The notes beneath the pieces are model-generated. The model worked only from the letters and a program-made list of their open reading frames with translations, made no database searches and had not been told where the DNA came from. Shown in pieces: positions 18,083 through 26,638 of a stretch of 64,000 bases of DNA. The stretch is from Sphingomonas folli. Lineage in GTDB: Bacteria; Pseudomonadota; Alphaproteobacteria; Sphingomonadales; Sphingomonadaceae. The position numbers and the translations under genes are program-made. Position 1 is the first letter of the stretch. Every line of letters starts with the position of its first letter. Location of the stretch: assembly GCF_019429525.1 (NCBI RefSeq), contig NZ_JAHXZL010000009.1:124001-188000 (forward strand), in the 5' to 3' direction.

Positions 18083-18197
18083 GAAAGGCCCCCGCTCCGG
18101 GGGCATGGAGCGAGGGCCGACACAGCGTTCATCACGCAAGCGGGGGAGAAGGGCTCAGGGCAACAGGGGGAAAATCCCCGAGGCGTCCGCCCCCACG
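18083..18197 (-). ncRNA. Candidate small RNA between lolA and xthA
   Basis: On the minus strand this interval has a terminator-type end: a 6-bp hairpin GCCCCC/GGGGGC (18104-18088) followed by CTTT. Upstream are a GGCGT/ACGCC stem, a GGGG-ATTTT-CCCC hairpin, an unpaired CTTCTCCCCC stretch and a GCGT/ACGC stem. A possible promoter has CTGACC at 18230-18225 and a TAAAT box near 18208-18204, with a 16-base spacer and an A/T-rich run that stands out in this genome. No open reading frame fits. C-rich unpaired loops are typical of alphaproteobacterial small RNAs that pair with ribosome binding sites. It could instead be the lolA 3' untranslated region or xthA leader. Confidence 0.33.
18088..18104 (-). 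terminator. Hairpin-CTTT terminator (end of candidate sRNA or lolA mRNA)
   Basis: A 6-bp all-GC stem with a 5-base loop, followed on the minus strand by CCTTTCACG. It is the best intrinsic-terminator-like site in the gap and would end transcripts coming from lolA or from the candidate small RNA before xthA. Confidence 0.5.
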
Positions 18198-18252
18198 CCC
18201 TTCATTTAGGACAATTAAGCTGTCGGTCAGATGAACGGGTTGGAAAAATTCG

Positions 18253-18861
18253 TCAGCCGTTGCGGCCGCGGCGGCGGGGGTCGGTCCAGCGGAAGGCGCC
18301 GTCGCTCACCGGCGCGTTGAACTTCTGCCCGCTCAGCCGGATCGTGGTGCGGTTGCCCTGGCTGTCGAGCGCGACCCAGCCCTGGAGCATCAGCCCCGCC
18401 GGCGCCGCGGCGTCGCGCGCGAACACCATCGTGATGCGGCCGAACTCGGGGTGCTTGGGATCGTTCGCCTCGACCGAGAGCACGTCGGGGTTGGGCGAGG
18501 GGACCACCCTGGCATAGCGCGAGATGTCGCGGCTGGGATCGATCAGCACGCCCAGCGGCGAGTTGCCGATCGGCCAGCGCTGCACCTGCTTCACCGAATA
18601 GTCGATGAAGGTGAACGCCTTGCCGTCGCTGACGATGAGCAGCGGCACCCCCTTCTCATATTGGAAGCGGATTTTGCCGGGCTTCTTGAGCGTCAGCACG
18701 CCGGTCAGCACGCGACCGTCGCGATCGGTCTGGCTGAAATTGGCGGTCATGGTCTCGGCCGCGGTCAGGAAGCGCTGGACCGCGGCGAGATCGTTGCCCT
18801 GCGCGGCGGCCGGTGCGGCGACGATCGCGATCGCCGCCAGCGGCACGGTGAATATACGCAT
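18253..18861 (-). CDS. lolA: Outer-membrane lipoprotein carrier LolA family protein
   Basis: A 202-residue precursor starts at the ATG at 18861 with GGAG five bases upstream; the long upstream frame is spurious. A signal peptide (about 1-20, AAAQ) leads to a LolA-type beta-barrel fold: AVQRFLTAAETMTANFSQ, GVLTLKKPGKIRFQYEKG, LLIVSDGKAFTFIDY, and a C-terminal strand TTIRLSGQKFNAPVSDGAFRW split here for brevity. Periplasmic LolA shuttles lipoproteins from LolCDE to LolB. It lies 74 bases downstream of terC on the same strand. Confidence 0.88.
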   Translation of the reverse strand: MRIFTVPLAAIAIVAAPAAAQGNDLAAVQRFLTAAETMTANFSQTDRDGRVLTGVLTLKKPGKIRFQYEKGVPLLIVSDGKAFTFIDYSVKQVQRWPIGNSPLGVLIDPSRDISRYARVVPSPNPDVLSVEANDPKHPEFGRITMVFARDAAAPAGLMLQGWVALDSQGNRTTIRLSGQKFNAPVSDGAFRWTDPRRRGRNG

Positions 18862-18935
18862 CGTCACTCCGTTGTCAGGCCGGCGCGAGACTGACGCGAC
18901 GGCGTTGAACGCGCTGTGAACCCGGCGCGATCCGC

Positions 18936-19667
18936 TCACCCGAGCAGTGTCACCAGCCCCGGCGTGTTCTCGGCGCCGACCCAGCCCTCGTAGATCATCT
19001 TGCCCGCGACGAAGAGGATCACGGCGAGGCCGACATAGGCGATCCAGCGGTAGCGATCGATGATCCGCGCGATGAAGTTCGCGGCGAGTCCCATCAGCGC
19101 GACCGACAGCAGCAGGCCGACGACGAGGATGCCGGGATGCTCGCGCGCCGCACCGGCGACCGCGAGCACGTTGTCGAGACTCATCGACACGTCGGCGACC
19201 GCGACCGCCCAGGCGGCGCCGACGAAGCTGCGCGCGGGCGCCACCGCGGCGTCGCCGTTGCCCTCGGCGTCGGGCTGGTGACCGTCGGCGCGAATCTCGC
19301 GCCAGAACTTCCAGCTGACCCACAGCAGCAGCAGGCCGCCCGCGAAGATCAGGCCGACGATCCCCATCAACCAGGTGACGATCAGCGCGAAGAAGATGCG
19401 TAGCACCAGCGCGGCGCCGATGCCGATCAGGATCACCTTCTTGCGCTGGTCGGAGGGCAGGCCCGCGGCGAGCGCGCCGACGACGATCGCGTTGTCACCC
19501 GCCAGCACCAGGTCGATCATCAGCACCGAGCCGAAGGCCGCGAGCGCGGCGGGGTCGGAGAGGTTCGAGAAATCGGCGACGATATGCTGCCAGATGTCGC
19601 CGAGCGAGCCCGGTCCCTGCGGCGCGGCGGCCGCCCCCGCGGCGGCCAGCATGGCGATCAGGCTCAC
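18936..19667 (-). CDS. TerC/YjbE family integral membrane protein
   Basis: A 243-residue protein with about seven membrane helices. Two TerC signatures with paired acidic/Asn residues in membrane segments are visible: LAGDNAIVVG (around 55-64) and SMSLDNVLAVAG. A charged cytoplasmic loop (about 128-145) separates two halves. TerC-family proteins have been linked to manganese export and metal loading of exported proteins; YjbE is the closest group by length. The ATG at 19667 follows a structured 5' region with a strong hairpin. Confidence 0.87.
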   Translation of the reverse strand: MSLIAMLAAAGAAAAPQGPGSLGDIWQHIVADFSNLSDPAALAAFGSVLMIDLVLAGDNAIVVGALAAGLPSDQRKKVILIGIGAALVLRIFFALIVTWLMGIVGLIFAGGLLLLWVSWKFWREIRADGHQPDAEGNGDAAVAPARSFVGAAWAVAVADVSMSLDNVLAVAGAAREHPGILVVGLLLSVALMGLAANFIARIIDRYRWIAYVGLAVILFVAGKMIYEGWVGAENTPGLVTLLG

Positions 19668-19693
19668 TTAGTCAGTCTCCTGGAGATACGAGC

Positions 19694-19722
19694 GGGCGGC
19701 ACGTCGTGACAACGCGCCGCCC
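19694..19722 (-). promoter_or_regulatory. Hairpin in the terC leader
   Basis: A stem of 7 bp (GGGCGGC/GCCGCCC) extended by three inner pairs lies 27-55 bases before the terC start. Just upstream on the minus strand a GATAAC box (about 19737-19732) could be a -10 element, which would make the hairpin part of the mRNA leader. Some terC genes are controlled by manganese riboswitches, but I cannot match the yybP-ykoY core here. Confidence 0.35.
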
Positions 19723-19771
19723 GGCCAAAGTTATCCTGTGCTAACCGGCGGGAGCTTTCACCCGCCTGTCA

Positions 19772-19800
19772 CGCCCGCGCCGGTGTGACCGGCGCGGGCG
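19772..19800 (-). terminator. Perfect 12-bp hairpin after rho
   Basis: Arms 19772-19783 and 19789-19800 are perfect 12-base complements around a 5-base loop, starting five bases after the rho stop codon on the minus strand. There is no T-run, so it is an imperfect intrinsic terminator or an RNA-stabilising 3' end. Its position between rho and terC suggests that it separates the two units. Confidence 0.6.
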
Positions 19801-19804
19801 CGGC

Positions 19805-21061
<1,257 letters not shown>

Positions 21062-21219
21062 GTAGACGTGTCCGATGTGCTCGGGAGTGGGGGGAAGCTC
21101 GGCCGGCGAAGAATACGCTCGAGATACGAAGCTGTAGAGGAGGCGGGTGGCCGGGACCGGTCACGCCGTGACCGCGAGGTAAGAGTCGGCCGCGGCTTAG
21201 TCAAGCCGGCGCGGGCGTC

Positions 21220-21681
21220 TCAGAACGGCTTCACGATCACCAGGATCACGATCAGCACGGCGGCGATCGCGGGCACTTCGTTCACCAGCCGCAGCGCGCG
21301 GTTGGACAGCGTGGCGCGCCCCGCGGCGAGCTTGCGCGCGTAGCCGATCGCCCAGCCGTGATAGCCCGACAGCAGCACCACCAGCGCGATCTTGGCGTGG
21401 AGCCAGCCCAGCCCCGGCGTGCCGTCGGCGATGCCGGCGTTGAGCGCGAGCGCGACGCCGAGCAGCCACACGAGGATCATCGCGGGCGTCAGGATGATCG
21501 AGCGGAGCTTGCCCTCGCGCTCGACCCAGCGCGCCGCCTCGGCCGGGCCGCCCAGACCTTCCTGATGATAGACGAGGTAGCGCGGCAGCATGAACAGCCC
21601 CGCCATCCAGAAGATCACGAAGATGAGGTGCGCCGCCTTCACCCAGTCGTAGGTCGCGCCCAGGAAACCCGCCATGCCCAT
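21220..21681 (-). CDS. hemJ: Protoporphyrinogen oxidase HemJ
   Basis: A 153-residue protein with four predicted membrane helices. The HemJ signatures are WVKAAHLIFVIFWMAGLF, with the conserved His18, and GWLHAKIALVVLLSGYHGW, with the conserved lysine. HemJ oxidises protoporphyrinogen IX to protoporphyrin IX in most proteobacteria lacking HemY or HemG. It begins 9 bases after the hemE stop (stop 21691-21693, start 21681), so the two heme genes form one unit. It was formerly annotated as a CopD-like or UPF0093 protein. Confidence 0.93.
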   Translation of the reverse strand: MGMAGFLGATYDWVKAAHLIFVIFWMAGLFMLPRYLVYHQEGLGGPAEAARWVEREGKLRSIILTPAMILVWLLGVALALNAGIADGTPGLGWLHAKIALVVLLSGYHGWAIGYARKLAAGRATLSNRALRLVNEVPAIAAVLIVILVIVKPF

Positions 21682-21690
21682 ATGCTGCCC

Positions 21691-22731
21691 TTACGCGCCG
21701 CGCACGCGCGCGACCAGATGCTCGACGTGCGCCACCGGGGTGTGCTGGCCGATGCCGTGGCCCAGGTTGAACACGTGCGGCCGCTCGGGGAAAGCGGCGA
21801 GCACGCGGTCGATCCCGGCATCCAGCGCGGCGCCGCCGACGCGGAGCGCGAGCGGGTCGAGGTTGCCCTGCACCGGCAGCCCGGAAGGGAGCACGCGGTC
21901 GGCCCAGGCGGGGTCGACCGTCTCGTCGAGCCCGATCGCGTCCACCGCGGTGCCCGCGGCATAGGCGGGGAGCTTGCCGCCCGCGCCCTTGGGGAAACCG
22001 ATGATCGTCGCGCCCGGCCGTCGCGCGCGCAGCGAGTCGACGATGGCGCGATTGGGCGCGATCACCCAGCGCTCGAACTGCTCGGGCGACAGGCTGCCCG
22101 CCCAGCTGTCGAACAGCTGCACCGCCTCGACCCCGGCGTCGAGCTGCGCTGCGAGATAGTCGACCGTCAGCGCGACCACCGCGTCGATGATCGACTCGAA
22201 GGCGACGCGGTCGCGATAGGCGAACAGCCGCGTCTCCTCCTGGTCACGGCTGCCCTGGCCCGCGACCATATAGGTCGCCACCGTCCAGGGCGAGCCGGCG
22301 AAGCCGAGGAACGTCGTGGCGGGCGGCAGCGCGGCGGCGACGCGACGCACCGTGGCGTAGACCGGGTCGAGCCGAGCGGGCGCTGCCGCGAGGGACTCGA
22401 GCGCGGCGTCGATCAGCCGGGGCGCGAGCCGGGGCCCCTCGCCCGCGCCGAAGCTGAGCGCCTGGCCGAGCGCCCAGGGCACCATCAGGATGTCGGAGAA
22501 GAGGATCGCGCCGTCGAAGCCGAAGCGGCGGATCGGCTGCAGCGTCACCTCGGCGGCCGCCTCGGGGTCGGTGGCGAGCGCGAGGAAGCCGCCCTTCTCG
22601 GCGCGGAGGGCGCGATACTCGGGGAGGTAGCGCCCGGCCTGGCGCATCAGCCAGAGGGGCGGCCGTTCCTGCCGCTCGCCGCGCAGCGCGCGCAACAGCG
22701 TCTTGGTCGGCTGGATCGGGGGAGTGGGCAC
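21691..22731 (-). CDS. hemE: Uroporphyrinogen decarboxylase HemE
   Basis: A 346-residue enzyme starting at a GTG at 22731. PLWLMRQAGRYLPEYR (25-40) is the N-terminal signature; GFAGSPWTVATYM and the C-terminal FNLGHGIGQHTPVAHVEHLV are also characteristic. It removes four carboxyl groups from uroporphyrinogen III to give coproporphyrinogen III. Its start faces the 320-base region that I assign as oriC, as in Caulobacter, where hemE borders the origin and its promoter activity is tied to replication control. Confidence 0.97.
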   Translation of the reverse strand: MPTPPIQPTKTLLRALRGERQERPPLWLMRQAGRYLPEYRALRAEKGGFLALATDPEAAAEVTLQPIRRFGFDGAILFSDILMVPWALGQALSFGAGEGPRLAPRLIDAALESLAAAPARLDPVYATVRRVAAALPPATTFLGFAGSPWTVATYMVAGQGSRDQEETRLFAYRDRVAFESIIDAVVALTVDYLAAQLDAGVEAVQLFDSWAGSLSPEQFERWVIAPNRAIVDSLRARRPGATIIGFPKGAGGKLPAYAAGTAVDAIGLDETVDPAWADRVLPSGLPVQGNLDPLALRVGGAALDAGIDRVLAAFPERPHVFNLGHGIGQHTPVAHVEHLVARVRGA

Positions 22732-23051
22732 GGGTGAGATCGTCCTCGCCCCCTTCAGATAATAGAATCTCGAAGAAGGATGTTGATGCGGATGGCGCGT
22801 GGGTTGCGGTGGCTTAATCCGCCGTCACCGGAAATGCCAACAGCTTGACGGCGCGAGTCCGACGCGGAGCCGGGGATTCGTCACTCCTCGTCCCCGCTAT
22901 CCACAGGCTGTGGAGGAACCCCGCGGCTGCGGACGAGATTGTGGATCGAATCCGATTCGTCCACCGCCGCGGCGCTCGCTTGGCGGCGCGGGCGAGTTGC
23001 GCTAGCGCGCGTCACCATGTTGTCCACAGTTCGATCCCCAGGCGGCTGAGG
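22732..23051. other. oriC: Probable chromosomal replication origin (oriC)
   Basis: This 320-base gene-free gap lies between hemE (leftward) and ppsR (rightward), the position of the origin in Caulobacter crescentus and related alphaproteobacteria. It contains DnaA-box-like sequences: CTATCCACA (22897-22905), TTGTCCACA (23020-23028), and inverted TGTGGATCG (22940-22948) and TGTGGAGGA (22909-22917). A 34-base stretch at 22754-22787 is only about one third G+C in a genome above 70 percent, a good candidate unwinding element. Four GANTC sites (22765, 22875, 22948, 22954) suit CcrM methylation. Genes on both sides point away for at least 6 kb. Function is inferred, not shown. Confidence 0.75.
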
Positions 23052-23882
23052 ATGGTGCGCCTCCACCTCCACCTGCTCTCCGACTCCACCGGCGAGACGC
23101 TGGAGAACATCGCCAAGGCGGCGCTGGCGCAATATGACGACGTCGAGACGGTGCGGCACTTCTGGCCGATGGTGCGCACCGAGATGCACCTCGACCGCAT
23201 CCTCCAGGAGATCGCGCAGAACCCGGGGCTGGTGGTGTTCACCCTGGTGAACCCCGCGACGCGCGCCGCGCTGGAGAACCGCTGCCGCGCGCTCGGCCTG
23301 CCGACGGTGGCGCCGCTCGACCCGGTCAACGACGCGCTCTCGATGCTGCTCGGCCAGCAGGCCAAGGCCCGCCCGGGCCGGCAGCACGTGCTCGACGCGG
23401 CCTATTTCGCGCGCGTCGACGCGATCCAGTTCACCATCGCGCACGACGACGGCATCGCGCACGACGATTGGGAGGAGGCCGACATCGTCCTGGCGGGGGT
23501 GAGCCGCTCGTCCAAGACGCCGACCTCGATCTATCTCGCCAACCGCGGCTATAAGACCGCCAACATCCCGATCGTGGTGGAGAGCCCACCCCCGGCCTCG
23601 CTGTTCGCGCTCGACTATCCGCTCGTGGTAGGGCTGACGACGAGCGCCGACCGGCTGATCCAGGTGCGCCGCAACCGGCTGCTCTCGCTCAACCAGGCGC
23701 CCGAGACCGACTATGTCGACCAGGACGCGGTGGCGCGCGAGATCGCCTTCGCGCGCCGCATCTTCGCCGATAACGGCTGGCCCGTGATCGACGTCACGCG
23801 GCGCTCGATCGAGGAGACTGCCGCGGCGATCATCGCGCTGGTCAACGAGCGCCGCGGCACCGCGACGCGCGCGACCGACTGA
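23052..23882 (+). CDS. ppsR: Pyruvate,phosphate dikinase / PEP synthase regulatory kinase-pyrophosphorylase (DUF299)
   Basis: A 276-residue protein starts at the ATG at 23052; the longer frame from 22845 runs through the DnaA-box region. The N-terminal LHLLSDSTGETLENIA and the P-loop GVSRSSKT (149-156), followed by PTSIYLANRG, define DUF299 proteins. These use ADP to phosphorylate, and Pi to dephosphorylate, a threonine of PEP synthase or pyruvate,phosphate dikinase. Its homolog is the first gene to the right of the Caulobacter origin. It is followed after one base by maf. Confidence 0.93.
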   Translation: MVRLHLHLLSDSTGETLENIAKAALAQYDDVETVRHFWPMVRTEMHLDRILQEIAQNPGLVVFTLVNPATRAALENRCRALGLPTVAPLDPVNDALSMLLGQQAKARPGRQHVLDAAYFARVDAIQFTIAHDDGIAHDDWEEADIVLAGVSRSSKTPTSIYLANRGYKTANIPIVVESPPPASLFALDYPLVVGLTTSADRLIQVRRNRLLSLNQAPETDYVDQDAVAREIAFARRIFADNGWPVIDVTRRSIEETAAAIIALVNERRGTATRATD

Positions 23883-23883
23883 C

Positions 23884-24471
23884 ATGCTGATCCTCGCCTC
23901 GCAGAGCGCCTCGCGCACCGCCATGCTGTCCGCCGCGGGCGTGCCCTTCACCGCCGAGCCGGCGCACGCCGACGAGGCCGCGCTCAAGGCGGCGATGACG
24001 GGCGCGCGCCCGCGCGACCTCGCGGACGCGCTCGCCGAGCTGAAGGCGCTCAAGGTCTCGGCGCGTCATCCCGGCGCGCTGGTGCTCGGCTCGGACAGCC
24101 TCGCGGTGCTCGACGACGGCACCGTGCTCGACAAGCCGACGTCGCGCGACGAGGCGCGCGACCATCTCCGCCGGCTGTCGGGGCGCCACCACGATCTCGT
24201 CAGCGCGGCGGTGATCGCGGAAGGGGGCCGCGCGGTGTGGCGGGTGGTCGATTCGGCGCGGATCCTCGTCCGAACCCTCTCCGACCCCTTCATCGAGACC
24301 TATCTCGACGCCGAGTGGCCCGCCATCGCGGGCTGCGTCGGCTGCTATCGCATCGAGGGGCCGGGCGTGCAGCTGTTCGCCAAGGTGTCGGGCAGCCAGT
24401 TCACGGTGCTGGGCATGCCGCTGCTGCCGGTGCTCGACTATCTCCGCACGCGCGAGGTGCTGCCGACGTGA
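23884..24471 (+). CDS. maf: Maf family nucleoside triphosphate pyrophosphatase
   Basis: A 195-residue protein with the Maf N-terminus LILASQSASR (2-11), GSDSLAVLDDGTVLDKP (catalytic acidic residues) and a C-terminal IAGCVGCYRIEGPG segment. Maf enzymes hydrolyse non-canonical or selected NTPs and influence septation when overproduced. The subgroup (YceF-like, YhdE-like) cannot be fixed by eye. The gene lies one base after ppsR and overlaps aroE by four bases (GTGA), within the origin-proximal operon. Confidence 0.93.
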   Translation: MLILASQSASRTAMLSAAGVPFTAEPAHADEAALKAAMTGARPRDLADALAELKALKVSARHPGALVLGSDSLAVLDDGTVLDKPTSRDEARDHLRRLSGRHHDLVSAAVIAEGGRAVWRVVDSARILVRTLSDPFIETYLDAEWPAIAGCVGCYRIEGPGVQLFAKVSGSQFTVLGMPLLPVLDYLRTREVLPT

Positions 24472-25283
24472 CCACCCCCTATGCCGAGGTGATCGGCGAC
24501 CCGATCGCGCATTCCAAGTCGCCGCTGATCCATCGCTTCTGGCTCGAGCGGCTGGGGATCGCCGGCGACTATCGCGCCGAGCGCGTCGCGGCCGACGGGC
24601 TGGCCGGCTATTTCGCGGCGCGCGCGGCCGACCCCGACTGGCGCGGCTGCAACGTCACCGTGCCCCACAAGGTGGCGGCGCTCGACCATGTCCCCGATCC
24701 CGGCGGCGTGCGCGAGTCGATCGGCGCCGCCAATACCGTGTTCCGCGACGGATCGGGTCGGCTCGCCGCCACCAACACCGACGCCGCCGGCTTCCTCTCG
24801 CCGATCGCCGACCTCGATCTCGGCGGCGCGGCGGTGACCGTCGTCGGTGCGGGCGGCGCAGCGCGCGCGGTGCTGTTCGCGCTGTCCAAGGTGGGGGTAG
24901 GGCGCGTGACCCTGCTCAACCGGACCCCGCTGAAGGCCGCCGCGCTGCTCGCCGGGTTCGGCCTCAAGGGCGACGCGCTGCCGCTCGAGGCGCGGCCGCG
25001 CCCCGACACCGCGCTGCTGGTCAACGCCAGCGCGCTCGGCATGGCGGGTCAGCCGCCGCTGTCGCTCGACCTCGCGCCGCTGCCCGAGGACGCGATCGTC
25101 TACGACATCGTCTACGCCCCGCTCGAGACCCCGCTGCTCGCCGCCGCGCGCGCGCGCGGGCTCGACACCGTCGATGGGCTGGAGATGCTGATCGGCCAGG
25201 CCGCGCTCGCCTTCGAGCTGTTCTTCGGCGCCGCGCCGCCGCGCGAGGACGACGACGCGCTGCGCGACCTGCTGCTGGCGTGA
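24468..25283 (+). CDS. aroE: Shikimate dehydrogenase
   Basis: A 271-residue enzyme starts at the GTG overlapping the maf stop. The shikimate-binding motifs are AEVIGDPIAHSKSP (6-19) and GCNVTVPHK with catalytic Lys68; NTDAAGF supplies the catalytic aspartate. The NADP-binding loop is GAGGAARAV. It reduces 3-dehydroshikimate to shikimate in aromatic amino acid synthesis. The place between maf and coaE repeats the Caulobacter origin order. Confidence 0.96.
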   Translation: MTTPYAEVIGDPIAHSKSPLIHRFWLERLGIAGDYRAERVAADGLAGYFAARAADPDWRGCNVTVPHKVAALDHVPDPGGVRESIGAANTVFRDGSGRLAATNTDAAGFLSPIADLDLGGAAVTVVGAGGAARAVLFALSKVGVGRVTLLNRTPLKAAALLAGFGLKGDALPLEARPRPDTALLVNASALGMAGQPPLSLDLAPLPEDAIVYDIVYAPLETPLLAAARARGLDTVDGLEMLIGQAALAFELFFGAAPPREDDDALRDLLLA

Positions 25284-25290
25284 GCGCGCG

Positions 25291-25884
25291 ATGATCGTGC
25301 TCGGGCTCACCGGCTCGATCGGCATGGGCAAGACCACGGTCGCGCACATGTTCGCCGAGGCGGGCGTGCCGGTGTTCGACGCCGACGCGGTGGTCCACCG
25401 GCTGCAGGGGCCCGGGGGCGCGTTGGTCGCGGCGATCGCGGCGCGCTTCCCCGGGACGACCGGTCCGGCGGGGGTCGACCGTGTCGCGCTCGGCGCCGCG
25501 GTGCTGGGGGACAAAGTCGCGCTGCGCGACTTGGAGGCGATCGTCCACCCCGCGGTCGCGGCCGAGCGCGCCGACTTCCTCGCGCGCCACGCCGCCGCGT
25601 CGCTGGTGGTGCTCGACGTGCCGCTGCTGTTCGAGACCGGCGGCGACGCCGCGGTCGACCAGGTCGCGGTGGTATCGGCCGCACCGGCGGTGCAGCGCGC
25701 GCGCACGCTCGCCCGCCCCGGCATGACCGCGGCCAAGCTCGACTCGATCCTGGCGCGCCAGCTGCCCGACGCGGAGAAGCGCAAGCGCGCCGACGCGGTG
25801 ATCGCCACCGACGTGCCGCTGGCCGATACCCGCGCCGCGGTGCTGCGCCTGATCGCTTGCGCGCGCGCCGCGGCGGGCCGATAA
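25291..25884 (+). CDS. coaE: Dephospho-CoA kinase
   Basis: A 197-residue kinase, the usual length. The P-loop is GSIGMGKT (8-15), FDADAVVH follows as the substrate-binding region, and VVLDVPLLFETG is the DVPLLFE signature. Near the C-terminus, RQLPDAEKRKRAD forms the lid/arginine region. It phosphorylates the 3' hydroxyl of dephospho-CoA, the last step of coenzyme A synthesis. It begins seven bases after aroE and ends seven bases before dnaQ. Confidence 0.96.
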   Translation: MIVLGLTGSIGMGKTTVAHMFAEAGVPVFDADAVVHRLQGPGGALVAAIAARFPGTTGPAGVDRVALGAAVLGDKVALRDLEAIVHPAVAAERADFLARHAAASLVVLDVPLLFETGGDAAVDQVAVVSAAPAVQRARTLARPGMTAAKLDSILARQLPDAEKRKRADAVIATDVPLADTRAAVLRLIACARAAAGR

Positions 25885-25891
25885 CCACCTC

Positions 25892-26587
25892 ATGCGCGAG
25901 ATCGTCTTCGACACCGAGACCACGGGGCTGAGCTTCGCCGGCGGCGACCGGATGGTGGAGATCGGCTGCGTCGAGCTGGTCAATCGCTGCGAGACCGGGC
26001 GCACCTTCCACGCTTATTTCCACCCCGAGCGCGACATGCCCGAGGAGGCCGCGCGCATCCACGGTCTGCGCATCGACTTCCTCGCCAAGCACCCGGTGTT
26101 CGCGCTCGGCGTCGAGGCGCTGCTCGACTTCATCGGCGACGCGCCGCTGATCGCGCACAACGCCGGGTTCGACTTCTCCTTCCTCAACGGCGAGCTCGAG
26201 CGCTGCGGTCGCAGCGCGGTGTGCCGCTCGCGCATGGTCGACACGCTCCAGCTCGCGCGCACGCGCCATCCCGGCGCCAAGCACACGCTCGACGCGCTGT
26301 GCAACCGCTACGGCATCGACCGCTCGCACCGCGTGCTGCACGGCGCGCTGCTCGACGCGCAGCTGCTCGCTCAGGTCTATGTCGAGCTGCAGGGCGGCCG
26401 CCAGATCGGGCTGGGGCTGGTGAGCGAGCCGATCATGGTCGCCGCCGCGACCGCCGGCGCCGCGCCGACCCCGGCGCGCGCGCGCCCGCCGCGGCTCTTT
26501 TCGGCGAATGCGGCGGAACTGGCCGCGCACGCCGCGTTTCTGAAGGGGGTCAGCGAACCCCTTTGGGGGGCCGACGCGTCCGGATGA
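25892..26587 (+). CDS. dnaQ: DNA polymerase III epsilon subunit (3'-5' proofreading exonuclease)
   Basis: A 231-residue DEDDh exonuclease. ExoI is FDTETTG (Asp7, Glu9), ExoII is LIAHNAGFDFSFLN, and ExoIII lies in HRVLHGALLDAQLLAQVY with catalytic His and Asp. The residues after about 190 form a proline/alanine linker and a short C-terminal tail expected to bind the polymerase alpha subunit. It proofreads chromosomal replication. It closes the conserved ppsR-maf-aroE-coaE-dnaQ run. Confidence 0.95.
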   Translation: MREIVFDTETTGLSFAGGDRMVEIGCVELVNRCETGRTFHAYFHPERDMPEEAARIHGLRIDFLAKHPVFALGVEALLDFIGDAPLIAHNAGFDFSFLNGELERCGRSAVCRSRMVDTLQLARTRHPGAKHTLDALCNRYGIDRSHRVLHGALLDAQLLAQVYVELQGGRQIGLGLVSEPIMVAAATAGAAPTPARARPPRLFSANAAELAAHAAFLKGVSEPLWGADASG

Positions 26588-26638
26588 CGCGCTTAGCACC
26601 AGCCGGACGGGGGCTCGACCGGCAACGATGGAGAAGAG

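Noticed and set aside
19668..19771. yybP-ykoY manganese riboswitch before terC
   Set aside because: Hairpins are present but I could not find the conserved core of that riboswitch; only a generic structured leader is reported.
21358..22737. Long plus-strand open frame opposite hemE/hemJ (459 codons)
   Set aside because: It is antisense to two well-supported heme genes, its translation is Arg/Gly/His-rich low complexity, and such frames are expected in GC-rich DNA.
22802..22816. Shared 14-mer GGTTGCGGTGGCTT with 57699-57713
   Set aside because: A 14-base match is expected by chance several times in 64 kb of biased composition, and no flanking similarity is visible.
22845..23051. N-terminal extension of ppsR through the origin region
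   Set aside because: The translation is not family-like, and the proper start LHLLSDSTGE follows the ATG at 23052; the upstream DNA holds DnaA-box-like sites instead.
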